The notes beneath the pieces are model-generated. The model had not been told where the DNA came from. It was given only the letters and a program-made list of their open reading frames with translations, and did no database searches. From Pseudarthrobacter oxydans (GTDB taxonomy: Bacteria; Actinomycetota; Actinomycetes; Actinomycetales; Micrococcaceae): a DNA stretch of 64,000 bases. Below are positions 52,265 through 61,353 of this stretch, piece by piece (the stretch's first letter is position 1; every line of letters begins with the position of its first letter). The stretch spans positions 1,984,001 through 2,048,000 of the forward strand of contig NZ_CP139438.1 in the NCBI RefSeq assembly GCF_034258515.1. The letters are read 5' to 3'. A program made the position numbers and the translations under genes.

Positions 52265-52549
52265 TTACCCCAGAGCTTTGCAGGCCAGAGTACCTCGGGG
52301 CGGGCCCAGGGTCCATGAAAGACCGGATACTGGTCCGAAGCCGCGATCTGGGACCTTGCTCACGGCGACGTCGTGCTGCTCATCGGCTCGCTCCTGGCAA
52401 TCTGCCCTATGCGGGCGACGGCGCGTGCGTTGGGGGAGTTCCTGGCCGGGTTGGCGGGGGATGTCGATGCGCGGGGTCGGTCCGATGCTGTTGTCCTTCA
52501 TGGTGATGCGGACGAGGCTTTCCTGGGGCCAGAAGCCAACTGATGCATG
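52265..52549 (-). pseudogene. DUF4192 protein, remnant B (frameshifted)
   Basis: The minus strand has ATG at 52546. After a -1 shift near 52527 it reads GFWPQESLVRITMKDNSIGPTPRIDIPRQPGQEL, which is the DUF4192 core. The N-terminal ~20 residues between the start and this core are deleted relative to remnant A. Later parts are scrambled (HRADCQERADEQHDVAVSKV). Confidence 0.65.
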
Positions 52550-52868
52550 TCCCCGTTGGATCCCTTCACCCTTTGTGTTGTTGTGGTTTTCTGCGGTTGT
52601 TGATTGTGGGCGTCGTTCTGGTAGGGGACCACCCGTGGGCTGAGGGGCCGGAGTGCAACTTGGGGACCGGCGCCGGGGGAAACTTCATCTGCAGGCAATG
52701 CTTCGCTGTTTGTGTGATGAAGTTTCGGTTCGGGGTCGGCGCGGTAGCGCCCTGCTTGCGCGGAGGACGCGCCCGGCGATTATGGGGGCTTATCAGAATG
52801 ACAAGCAGCGATGGAACTTCTGCTCATTCATCGGGGCACTGAGATCAGGCAGCATGACTTCGGGGGGA
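52550..52868 (-). repeat. R2 repeat, copy B
   Basis: Second copy of R2; see copy A at 48294-48612 for shared blocks. The hairpin GGCGC-GGTA-GCGCC and the ends GTCGTTCTGGTAG / ATCAGAATGAC (partly inverted to each other) are conserved. Directly upstream of remnant B on the minus strand. Confidence 0.75.
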
Positions 52869-52985
52869 ATTATCACGCGTCAAGCATCCTGGCGGAACTT
52901 CGCGCCCTGGTACGGACAGAAAGATACAGTCCCGGCTGGCAACTTGCGGGAAATGGACGCAAGCTGAGTAGGGGGTAATGAGGGT

Positions 52986-53711
52986 GTGCCTGATCGCACT
53001 CCCGTTGCACAGGAAGGACCTGGGATTCCACAGTCAAAAAGGCAACGCAGTCCGTTGTTGCGCAAGTACCTTAATGCGGGCCGCCCCGCCGATGCGAGAG
53101 CCGGTGACCTCGGCGTGCCCAAGCCGATCGAGCCGGCCGCCTGGCGGGAGGGGATGCCCCTCCTCGGCGATGATCAGGTCTACGTGATGAAGTACGGGAA
53201 CGAGTACCACCCGGCGTGGTGCCACGTTGTGGCCGACAAGTGGGCTCACGCACCCAGGGGACTGCTGGTGACCATGGTGGCCGACGTCGGGAGGCGCACC
53301 CGTTGCCCGGAATGCGACCGGGTATTGAAGGCAGCCAGGACGTCGTCTGCCCGGCACTATCAGGTGCAAGCTCCGCCCTCTCCCGCACACCCGCCGCGTG
53401 ACATGGTGATTCCCCTGCGCGTCGTTGGGGCCGCCCATGGAATCCTCTTCCTGGCGGCCACGGCGGAATTTCAGAACCGCCTGAGGGAGACCGCGGTAGA
53501 GCCGGCCACACCGCTGCTCGTGGACGGCCGGCGTGAGGGAATAGTGTTGAGGGTGGACGCGGCCCGCGAAGAGCCCCTCTTGGTTGTCCAGTTGGATCCC
53601 CGCGTCACGTTCAGGGATGGTTTGTACCAGGTCCGCCTTCGTCGTCCCCTGCAGCGCTCGGCGGCCAAGCCATTCGCGGTGGACTCGGTTGAATCGGTCC
53701 CGTGGGCGTAG
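52986..53711 (+). CDS. Hypothetical protein with a zinc-ribbon-like segment
   Basis: 241 residues from GTG at 52986 (AGGGGGTAATGAGG upstream). Segment YVMKYGNEYHPAWCHVVADKW ... RRTRCPECDRVL has a Cys-His and a Cys-x2-Cys that could bind zinc. The C-terminal half is beta-rich (GIVLRVDAAREEPLLVVQLDPRVTFRDGLYQVRLRRPL). No membrane helix. Family not recognised. Confidence 0.55.
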   Translation: MPDRTPVAQEGPGIPQSKRQRSPLLRKYLNAGRPADARAGDLGVPKPIEPAAWREGMPLLGDDQVYVMKYGNEYHPAWCHVVADKWAHAPRGLLVTMVADVGRRTRCPECDRVLKAARTSSARHYQVQAPPSPAHPPRDMVIPLRVVGAAHGILFLAATAEFQNRLRETAVEPATPLLVDGRREGIVLRVDAAREEPLLVVQLDPRVTFRDGLYQVRLRRPLQRSAAKPFAVDSVESVPWA

Positions 53712-53764
53712 CAGGCGCACACCTGTGTCAGTGCTGAGGACTGACAGGATCTTTCTGTCTTTTG

Positions 53765-53899
53765 GTGTAGTACACGGTGGTCCACTCCAGGAGGTCGCGG
53801 TCCTGTTCGTTGACGCCCGGCCCGTGGACGCTATTGCCTTCCACCACGCCCTGCTGGGCGCCGACGACCCGAAGAGCTTCTTTCGGCTCCCGCGGTAGC
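53765..53899 (+). repeat. R3 copy 2 (duplicated coding block)
   Basis: Reads EVAVLFVDARPVDAIAFHHALLGADDPKSFFRLPR to a TAG, about 80% alike at DNA level to 46943-47077. Only this 3' part of the gene is present, without a start. Confidence 0.6.
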
Positions 53900-55018
53900 A
53901 GTCAGTCCATTGCGGTAGTGGCCGAGTCCGGCTGCACTGATTCCGTGTTCTATTGTGGAGACGCGACGGCCAGTATTGGATCATGGCGCGCTGCCAATCA
54001 GATCGGAGTCGACAAGGATGGGGGGCGGCGCCAGAGATGGCTGGGCGCTCTCCCAGTGGTGGTAAGCCAATCGTCCTCTCAGGGCAGCGCAAGGATGGCA
54101 GGCGACGAAGGCTCGGATCCGTGTGCGGTTACTTCTGAACCTGGATTAGTGCCAAGGGCCTGGCGCGCGGGTTCCCGGCGACGGGTCAGCCGATCGGATG
54201 ACCCTGGCTGCAGGTTGTCTCTCCCGGCAGAAGCTCGTGTCCCTGAATGCAGGTAGCCGACGGAGGAAGCGGAGTATCGTGGGCCAGGAAGAAAAGGCTG
54301 CTGTGGCCGTGGGCTATTGCTGAGTCTTCGCGCTTAAGCCAGGATGATCGATGGCCATCCGGCTTCATCCTGTCACCGTGTGCATGGTGGGTGTTCCTGA
54401 ATGGGTTTCTGACCACGGCTGTCAGCGACCTTCCTGCGTGCCCTGCGGTGCAGTGATTTTCGGTACAACAATTATAGGCTCGCGTTCCTCGTGGCGACAG
54501 GAAAACGTCACCCGCGGGAGGCTCAACGTGAGTCCGTTCCCCGCGAGTGGTGCGCCAGGTGATCGGAGCTGTCACGTAGGCGTCGACGGGATCAAGAGAA
54601 CTTCACGGCTGATCTCTATCCCGTTTGCCCCGCCGGCTCGAAATCAACCGGGGGCTCATCGCCCTCTACGCCGATGCCGACGCCATCCTACTGAAGCAGT
54701 TCATCATCGACTGCCAGCTAGAGTGTTGAGTCGCAAGTAGATTCCTACGTGTTCCACGGGATTTCCTGCGTGGCATCACCCGGGTCATCTGTGAGGACCG
54801 TGAGGTGCTCTTTACTATGCCGTCCTGGAGCGCCCGCCGGCTGGAAGAATGGGCAATTGCCTACCTTGAGGGAAACGTCCGGGACGGGGTCATCAGGTTG
54901 GTCAGCGGCGTTCCAGTTACCGAGCGTAGAGCGGAGCGGACTATCCGTCCCTTAGGGGCCGCCGAAGGCGTCTCTCCTCGGTTACCTTCTAGTAACCTTC
55001 GAGCGCAAGGCTGGGAGC
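53900..55018. other. Long stretch with only gene scraps
   Basis: Open segments at 54633-54727 (INRGLIALYADADAILLKQFIIDC) and 54748-54950 (FLRVPRDFLRGITRVICEDREVLFTM, then WAIAYLEGN) look coding but lack starts and context. A small hairpin GGTTAC-CTTCTA-GTAACC lies at 54980-54997, just before the next gene. No complete gene found. Confidence 0.45.
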
Positions 55019-55297
55019 ATGGACGACAATTCCGACCTGACCGATTCCCGCGGCGCAATCATTCGCTCCAACAGTGAGCTCACCTCCGGTGACTACCTAG
55101 AGGCCTACTACAAGGGCACCCTTGTCCACCGCGGTGAGGTGACGGAGATTGCCCCCAATCATGAGTTGTTTTGGATGATGGACGTGCTCACCGGGAGCCG
55201 GCGGCTTGTGGACATTGCTGAGCTTGAGGTCCTCCGCGCCGAGGCCTCAGTGCATCATCCAGACGGTTCCCAGAGCTTCTTCACTCTGCCCAAGTAG
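55019..55297 (+). CDS. Small hypothetical protein
   Basis: 92 residues, ATG after CTGGGAG. Acidic start (MDDNSDLTDSRG), then a beta-rich middle (YLEAYYKGTLVHRGEVTEI, ELFWMMDVLTGSRRLVDIAELEVLR) and an end QSFFTLPK that is like the FRLPR ends of the R3 blocks. No signal peptide. Family not recognised. Confidence 0.55.
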   Translation: MDDNSDLTDSRGAIIRSNSELTSGDYLEAYYKGTLVHRGEVTEIAPNHELFWMMDVLTGSRRLVDIAELEVLRAEASVHHPDGSQSFFTLPK

Positions 55298-55340
55298 CTG
55301 CCAAGTGTTCCTGAGCGGGCAACCCTCTAGCCGGCCGATG

Positions 55341-55508
55341 CTACGCTGCCTCGCCATCAGTCGTTTGGGCCTCCACGTGGACTTCGTGCCTGATTTCAGC
55401 CGGAGGCTGGCGCCGGGGTTTGGCCAGGGCAATCAACAAGGCCAGGGTGGTGACCATCCAGGCAAGCCCGGTAAGGAACACCAGGCCAATTGCCGCTAAG
55501 GGGTGCAT
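55341..55508 (-). CDS. 55-residue single-pass membrane protein
   Basis: ATG at 55508. The product is one hydrophobic helix (HPLAAIGLVFLTGLAWMVTTLALLIALA) followed by a short charged tail with PRRQPPAEIRHEVHVEAQ. Codon use is normal for the window. The ribosome site is weak. Small membrane proteins like this often act in complexes; role unknown. Confidence 0.55.
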   Translation of the reverse strand: MHPLAAIGLVFLTGLAWMVTTLALLIALAKPRRQPPAEIRHEVHVEAQTTDGEAA

Positions 55509-55570
55509 GGCGAAAGTCTAGGACGGCATGACCGGAGACCCGGGCGCAACTCCGTAACGCTTGCGCACGA

Positions 55571-55600
55571 AAAAAAGCGCGCCCCGTTCGCTGAGCGCGC
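55571..55600 (-). terminator. Intrinsic terminator on the minus strand
   Basis: On the minus strand GCGCGC pairs with GCGCGC across 12 bases and is followed by TTTTTTTC. The U tract is the best in the window. Confidence 0.65.
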
Positions 55601-55699
55601 CCTCCTCGATTCTCCGTGCCGTTCGCATTTGGCTGCACCTATCATAAGCATGCTTACGATATGGTTCGCAAATGGTGGCCTTGACTCGTAGCGCAAGCC

Positions 55700-55927
55700 C
55701 TACCCGCAATCCATGACTACCCGGCGTTGCGTGGATCTAGATGCTGGCCCCGAGGACATTGAGCTGCGGGCGTTGAGAGCGGTGGGGAGGCCCCGGGCCC
55801 AGAACTCGAACATCAGCCCGGCCGTGGCGGTCCCGCCGGCGAACGTCCAAGATGAGGACCATGAGCCTTCCGGGGTGGGAACAGTGAAGGCAGCCACGAC
55901 GGCGGTCACGGCCAGAATAACTTCCAC
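55700..55927 (-). CDS. Small membrane-associated hypothetical protein
   Basis: 75 residues from GTG. Two hydrophobic segments (VILAVTAVVAAFTVP, GGTATAGLMFEFWARGL) and a polar tail. It ends about 100 bases before the intrinsic terminator, which supports real transcription. No ATG start or clear ribosome site; family not recognised. Confidence 0.4.
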   Translation of the reverse strand: MEVILAVTAVVAAFTVPTPEGSWSSSWTFAGGTATAGLMFEFWARGLPTALNARSSMSSGPASRSTQRRVVMDCG

Positions 55928-55969
55928 GGCCGTCTGTAGTGGCTTGGCCCTGTAATCGGGGGTAGGCGG

Positions 55970-56331
55970 CCCGGATAGGGCTGGCCGGCGGCGAAACCGT
56001 CCTGGACCTGCAGCCGGCGCGCCCGGAAACCATTCCGGCGCTGACCGTGCAGGACCTTGAGGAACAGCTTCCGCCGTTCGATCTGGGCACCGCGGAGAAA
56101 TACCGCAACGGCCAGAAAGTGGTCCTCAACGGCCTCGAATACGGCCAGTGGTACTACGTCTACCTCAACAAGCACAGCCACCGCATCGGTTGGTTCTTCC
56201 CCACCACTCACAACACTGTGGAGTTCATCCTGCCGGCTGACGTCCAGAACGGACGCGACGACGTCGTGGTCCTCGACCAGGACGGCAAACAGGCCTCCTT
56301 CGACAGGCTGCAGGTGACCCCGAAGGGATAA
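55970..56331 (+). pseudogene. C-terminal fragment of a larger extracytoplasmic-type protein
   Basis: The frame is open after a TAG at 55967. It encodes about 120 residues with coding-like composition (PALTVQDLEEQLPPFDLGTAEKYRNG, QWYYVYLNKHSHRIGWFFPT, DVVVLDQDGKQASFDRLQV). Only an internal GTG (56047) could start it. A strong terminator follows. It reads as the beta-rich tail of a lost gene; family not recognised. Confidence 0.45.
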
Positions 56332-56357
56332 CCGGCCAGAATTCAAGGAGAGCAGAG

Positions 56358-56399
56358 TGGACAGGAACGGCCGGCGGTCACGCCGGCCGTTCCTGTCCA
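56358..56399. terminator. 19-bp perfect hairpin between convergent units
   Basis: TGGACAGGAACGGCCGGCG (56358-56376) and its exact inverse (56381-56399) with loop GTCA. It can serve the fragment on its left and the debranching enzyme gene on its right. Confidence 0.75.
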
Positions 56400-56490
56400 G
56401 AACGATGAGAAAAGATGGGACAACCGACACAACAACCCGGACCTTCGGCTGGAAATGTAGCCGGATTGTCGATCCTCCTGGCCCTATTCG

Positions 56491-58641
56491 TCAGGTTCTG
56501 CGGTCTCGGCTGGCTTGTTCTACGAGCTCGGTGATCCAGGGACGGTGCCCTCGGTGGAAGGTTATTCCTTCGGGTAGGCCCTCCATGCTGGGGACTGCGT
56601 TTGTGATGTTGATGGTGACGTGGTTGCTGCCCAGCGGCGCGTTGGTGATCTGAAGGTCGCCGTAGGATTTCGGCAGTACGGGGTCCAGCCAGACTCCGCC
56701 GCGGGAGACGTGGGCGTCGTAGCGCATCAGGCTGGTTAGCAGCAGGATCGGTGAGGTCGCTGCCCATGCCTGGGGCGAGCACGCGGTGGGATAGGGGACG
56801 GGTTCGGTGAACTGGTCGCGGCTGAACCCGCAGAAAAGTTCCGGCAATCGGCCGCCGGAAAAGTCGGCAGCTTCCAGGAGCGCCGTGGAGATCCGCTGTG
56901 CCTCCTCCACGAACCCGTACCGGACCAGGCCCGCCTGGATGATCGCGTTGTCGTGCGGCCACACGGAACCGTTGTGGTAGCTGGCGGGGTTATAGGCGCC
57001 CATGTCGCTTGCGAGCGTGCGGATACCCCAGCCACTGAACATCTCCGGGGACATCAGGTGCCCGGCCACCTGCGCGGCCTTGTCGTCGTCCACTAGTCCC
57101 AACCACAGGCAATGGCCCATGTTGGAGGCACATGCGTCGACTTTTTGCTTTTTCCCGTCGAGGGCGACGGCGTAGTAGCCGCGTTCGGGTATCCAAAACT
57201 CCTCGTTGAACCGCTTCTTCAGGACGGCTGCGCGGTCAGCGTAAGTGTCTCCGACCTCATAGTCGCCAGCGTCGTATGCCATCCATGCTCGGGCCAAGTA
57301 TGCAGCGAAGACATAGGCCTGGACTTCGCAGAGCGCGATAGGCGGCTCCGCCAGCCGCCCGTCGGCGAAATTTATGCCGTCCCACGAGTCTTTCCACCCT
57401 TGGTTGATCAGGCCATTGGGGTTGAGCCGCTGGTATTCGACGAAACCGTCGCCGTCTTTGTCGCCGTAGTCGCGGATCCATTCCAGTGCCCGGTCCGCAT
57501 GGGGCAGCAATGCGTTGATGGTTTCCTTGGCAAATCCCCAGCGGCTGACGGCCCCCAGGACGTCAACGAACAAAGGGGTGGCGTCCACGCTGCCGTAGTA
57601 GGTGGATTTTCCGCCCAGGGAGAGCCCGCTTGAGACATCGAGCCTTACTTCGTGGAGGATTTTGCCAGGTTCCTCTTCGCTGACGGGATCAACGACGGTT
57701 CCCTGGCGGTCGGCCAATGTCTGCAGCGTGCCCAGCGCCAGGGAGGGGTCCACCGGAAGCGCCATTTCAGAGGCCCAGAGCGAATCTCGGCCGAAAATGG
57801 TCATGAACCAGGGCGCTCCGGCGGCCACCACCACGCGGTCCGGATGGTCTGGGTCCTCGATTCGCAGCGCTCCCAGGTCGTCGTAGCTGCGCTGGAGGGT
57901 CCGTTCGATTGCGGGATTTCCCATCCGCAGCATCGGGATTCTGGCTACCCATTCCCGGTGGCGCCGATCGCTGGGAGACAACTCCCCGCCCGTGTGGCTG
58001 AAGGCTGGCTGGCCGGCCTTTCCCGTGGCCGGCACGGCGATGACAGTCGTGGACCATTCCGACCTTGGCTGGATTATGACCCGGCAGGTAATGGCGTCGG
58101 TGGTCACGTCAGCATCGGGAGCATTGATGACGATGTCCTTTTCGACGTCCCTCCACCGGCCGTGGATTCTCAGCACTCCAACGTCAGCGCGCCGGTGCTC
58201 CTCCCATTGCCTCTGGTTCCTGGCTTCCTTGACCTCAAACAAATCGGCAAAGTCCGACCCAACCACCAGCTGGATGACGCACTCCATGGGTATCAGGGAA
58301 AAATTCCGGACCGTGAGTTGTTCCCGGATGCCCGCACGCACTTCGCGCAGCCGTTCGACAATAAGGGGACTGTCCGCATAACCATCAGAACGCGGGACGC
58401 GTCCTGCAAAAAGGGCGCGGTAGGGCTCCTTTACCTCGGCCGCGAGCGGCTCCAGCGGCTGCCCATTAACCGTCAGGGCCCAAGTGGAAACATACCGGGT
58501 GTCCTGGACGAAAAGGCCGTGGGGATGCTCCGGATGGATGTCTCCATTCGGCATGGAGATACAGAAGGACGAGCCCTCCACCAATGTGACTGTTCCAGCC
58601 CCTAAGGGCCCGGCCGCAGTGTCGGCGTTCCACCCTGCCAT
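56491..58641 (-). CDS. Glycogen debranching-type enzyme (amylo-alpha-1,6-glucosidase family)
   Basis: 716 residues. N-terminal DUF-type beta domain (TVTLVEGSSFCISMPNGDIHPEHPHGLFVQDTRYVS), then an (alpha/alpha)6 barrel with APWFMTIFGRDSLWASEMAL, KDGDGFVEYQ, QGWKDSWDGI and SVWPHDNAIIQAGL. Those are the GH133/GH63-like signatures, where an Asp/Glu pair hydrolyses alpha-1,6 links in glycogen or similar glucans. AAGGAGG precedes the ATG at 58641. It stands alone; no glg genes are nearby. Confidence 0.88.
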   Translation of the reverse strand: MAGWNADTAAGPLGAGTVTLVEGSSFCISMPNGDIHPEHPHGLFVQDTRYVSTWALTVNGQPLEPLAAEVKEPYRALFAGRVPRSDGYADSPLIVERLREVRAGIREQLTVRNFSLIPMECVIQLVVGSDFADLFEVKEARNQRQWEEHRRADVGVLRIHGRWRDVEKDIVINAPDADVTTDAITCRVIIQPRSEWSTTVIAVPATGKAGQPAFSHTGGELSPSDRRHREWVARIPMLRMGNPAIERTLQRSYDDLGALRIEDPDHPDRVVVAAGAPWFMTIFGRDSLWASEMALPVDPSLALGTLQTLADRQGTVVDPVSEEEPGKILHEVRLDVSSGLSLGGKSTYYGSVDATPLFVDVLGAVSRWGFAKETINALLPHADRALEWIRDYGDKDGDGFVEYQRLNPNGLINQGWKDSWDGINFADGRLAEPPIALCEVQAYVFAAYLARAWMAYDAGDYEVGDTYADRAAVLKKRFNEEFWIPERGYYAVALDGKKQKVDACASNMGHCLWLGLVDDDKAAQVAGHLMSPEMFSGWGIRTLASDMGAYNPASYHNGSVWPHDNAIIQAGLVRYGFVEEAQRISTALLEAADFSGGRLPELFCGFSRDQFTEPVPYPTACSPQAWAATSPILLLTSLMRYDAHVSRGGVWLDPVLPKSYGDLQITNAPLGSNHVTINITNAVPSMEGLPEGITFHRGHRPWITELVEQASRDRRT

Positions 58642-59079
58642 GCCTGCCTCCTTGGGAAAATCCCATGCTGCCGGAACTGGCCAACAGGCCTTGCCCACCG
58701 GCCCGGCTGCCTTTGTGATCGACGCTACGCCTCCTGCCCTTTGGCCGCCAGAGCCTCAAACGGGAATTCTGGCTTGAGCCGTCAATGCGAGAACCGGCCC
58801 ACAAGCGCCAGAGGGCGATGCCCGACACCGTTGAATGCGGGCATCTCTAACTCTTGAGGCCGTCAGGCCTTAAGGACGGTGCTTGAGGCGGCGGAAATGG
58901 AAAGGGCAGCTGGCCATGACTCGATTGGAGTGTTCAGCAATCCGGTCTTGTCCCGTGCGTGAGCGCGGCGCGGGCATCCCGGCATAGATAGCATCGTGGG
59001 TTCGACGAACGCGAGAACCTGGAGCTGCTCGCCCTTGCTTCGGCGGCGCCGCTGCCATTCGGAGTAACCTGAAAATGCC
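58642..59079. other. Stretch without a supported gene
   Basis: Upstream region of the debranching enzyme gene and a gene-free stretch up to R1 copy 3. No operator or RNA recognised. Confidence 0.45.
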
Positions 59080-59592
59080 GGAAAAGGGGAGTAGCCAATG
59101 TCCATACTGTTCGTCTTGGACGGCCTTGTGTAGCAGTCACAGTGCTCCGGATTCCGCATGTTTCGCGGGTTCCCAGTGTTGGCACGGCCAGGACGACAGT
59201 TTCGAGTCCTACCTCGCGCACAATGTTTTCCCTCGTCAGAGGCGATTTTGCTTTGAGGTGTGCAGAGCTTGGGGTGGCGTCCCTCTGACGCCAGGGCGCG
59301 GGCTCGGGCCTGGCCGCCGCAGCGGCCTATTGAGGTGTGTGAGATGGCGGGTTCAAGACCCTGGCTTGTGGGCCTTCCGCCTGCTGTGGCTGGCGTTCCG
59401 CGGTTCCTCGTTTTGGTTCTGTCGGGTTGGGCGGGGGTGGCCAACACCTGTTCAGGGTCCGGGGCTGCTGACTCCATATGACGTCGCCGATGTTGGCGCG
59501 AAAGTTCCTCGGAAAGCTCTTTCCTCTAAGGCACGGGAGCTTCGGGGTGCGCCGTTTGTCCTGCCAAAGGGGGTGCGGACAGTCTGAAGTCG
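59080..59592 (+). repeat. R1 repeat, copy 3
   Basis: Left end degenerate (AATGTCCATAC at 59098-59108). Core CGGATTCCGCATGTTTCGCGG (59150 on), tRNA-like end TTTCGAGTCCTACC, hairpin CCTC-GTCA-GAGG with GATTTTGCTTTG (59231-59254), right half with GGTGGCCAACACCTGTTCA, GTCCTGCCAAAGG and a degenerate right palindrome GGTGCGGACAGTC (59572-59584). About 510 bp. Confidence 0.78.
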
Positions 59593-60137
59593 TCTGCACG
59601 AATGTCCAAAGCCATCGGCACTGCTAACTGCGGTCGTAGATGGAGCGGCCGACGACGCCGTCGCAGACCGTCAGCCGATGCTGCTGTTGACGATGAGCTG
59701 GTCGGAGTTCTCGCAGCCGGGCTTAATGTCGGCGATCACTTCACCCGTTTAGGCGACGACGTTCGGAAGTCCCTCGGGGAAGTAGCCATGATGGCGAACA
59801 GCTTGTGCTCTTCGATGCTGCCGACAATGTACTTGTCGGCCCGCTTGCTGGTCCTCGGATCCCGGGACGTGGTCAGGCCGCAGGGCACGATGGTCTGCCT
59901 GGCTTACCCGGCCGTTCTTCACCGCCACGAGAGTTCCTTGAGGATCACGGACGCGGAACTGAGTACCTCGGAACCCTTAGCACGTTTAGATGGGTGAGCC
60001 CTCGACGACGAGGGTGCCGATGGTCTCGGCCGAGAGCAGGTCGACAAACCATGCATTAAATTGCCCGTGATGCTCAATCCTGACTTGGCGGGCTAATGGT
60101 GACGCTTGACACCGCTGCAAAAACTGAACATGCTAGA
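59593..60137. other. Stretch without a supported gene
   Basis: Short frames on both strands with no recognised motif. One minus-strand segment near 60060 (HHGQFNAWFVDLLSAETIGTLVVEG) looks coding but is short and has no start. Confidence 0.4.
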
Positions 60138-60167
60138 TAATGCATTATTACGGTTGATGATGCATTA
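60138..60167. promoter_or_regulatory. ATGCAT-type operator boxes before the dehydrogenase operon
   Basis: ATAATGCATTAT (60138-60149) is a perfect 12-bp palindrome. TGATGCATTA follows at 60158-60167 and another CATGCATTAA lies at 60050-60059. Repeated AT-rich boxes in this high-GC setting, about 90 bp before the start codon, suggest a GntR-type operator. The regulator is not in the window. Confidence 0.6.
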
Positions 60168-60237
60168 CTTTTCGGGGCGGCATCAGGGCCGAAGCGCTTT
60201 GCACAACGATGCTCCGGAGCGGTTCAAAGGAGAAACG

Positions 60238-61326
60238 ATGAAAGGCATGACCACGGTCCTGGCGGCTCCGGACGAAGTGGATCAGCGGGAGTACGAGCTT
60301 TCGGATCCGGTTGCAGGCGGCATGTTGATGAAGATGATCCGCGCGAACGTTTGCGGATCGGAGGTGCACATCCTGCACGGGCACCATCCGATTGTCCGCT
60401 CTGGCTGCGTCCTGGGCCATGAGGGCGTGGGGAGGGTTGAACGCCTCGGTCTCGGAGTCACGCGGGATTTCGCAGGCAATGAACTCCACGAGGGCGACAG
60501 GGTGGTTGCCACCTATTTTCAGGCATGCCGACGCTGCCGAGAGTGCAACGCGGGACAAGGAAACCTCTGCCGTAACGCGTACGACGGGTGGGCCACCCAG
60601 GCCGACGTTGCGCCGCATTTTCATGGCACGTTCGGCACCCATTACAGTGTCGGTCCGGACCAATACGTGTACAAGGTTCCCGACAGCATATCGAGCAAGG
60701 CCGTCTCCTCTGCGAACTGCGCACTGTCTCAGGTGTACGCGGGCTGCGAAACCGGAGAAATCAGGCGTGGACAAAAAGTCATCGTTCTCGGCGCCGGAGG
60801 CCTGGGAGTCTGCGCAGCAGCTGTCGCGAGCCAAATCGGCGCAGAGGTTTTCGTGGCAGAAATGGCACCCCAGCGCCTGGAAAAGGCCCGCGAATTCGGT
60901 GCCCACCACACCATTGACCTGTCATTTCCCGACGATGGAAACGGCCGTGTTGAACTGATGAGGGAAACTACCCACGGCGGCGCGGATGTCGTCATTGATC
61001 TCACCGGCGTTCCCGGCGCATTCTCCGAAGCAGTGAAATCCGTAAGGCCTGGCGGCATCATGGTTTCCATCGGCAACATCAGCCCGAACAAGTTCACCGA
61101 ATTCGACCCGGGCCTGTTCACCCGTTCCGGCGTCCAGATCCGGGCATCCATTCGTTACCCCGCCAATGTCCTCGGCAAGGCTGTGTCCTTCATCGAATCC
61201 ACACCGCAGTTCCCCTGGGAAGACCTGGTGGATGCGGACTTTGCCATCACCAATGTCCGGGAAGCGCTGAAAGCCGCCGAGGCGCGCGAAGTGACGCGCG
61301 CCGGCCTGGTCATAGACGAGAACTAG
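60238..61326 (+). CDS. Zinc-dependent alcohol dehydrogenase (MDR family)
   Basis: 362 residues from ATG at 60238 (AAAGGAGAAACG). Catalytic zinc residues Cys39 (ANVCGSE) and His61-Glu62 (GHEG); structural zinc Cys97, 100, 103 and 111. Rossmann loop VLGAGGLGVCAAAVA. Oxidises an alcohol with NAD(P). The first gene of a four-gene operon whose products fit alcohol to acid to CoA-ester chemistry. A start at 60106 would add 44 atypical residues. Confidence 0.9.
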   Translation: MKGMTTVLAAPDEVDQREYELSDPVAGGMLMKMIRANVCGSEVHILHGHHPIVRSGCVLGHEGVGRVERLGLGVTRDFAGNELHEGDRVVATYFQACRRCRECNAGQGNLCRNAYDGWATQADVAPHFHGTFGTHYSVGPDQYVYKVPDSISSKAVSSANCALSQVYAGCETGEIRRGQKVIVLGAGGLGVCAAAVASQIGAEVFVAEMAPQRLEKAREFGAHHTIDLSFPDDGNGRVELMRETTHGGADVVIDLTGVPGAFSEAVKSVRPGGIMVSIGNISPNKFTEFDPGLFTRSGVQIRASIRYPANVLGKAVSFIESTPQFPWEDLVDADFAITNVREALKAAEAREVTRAGLVIDEN

Positions 61327-61353
61327 TAGATTTCGAGCCAGAAAGAACCATTC

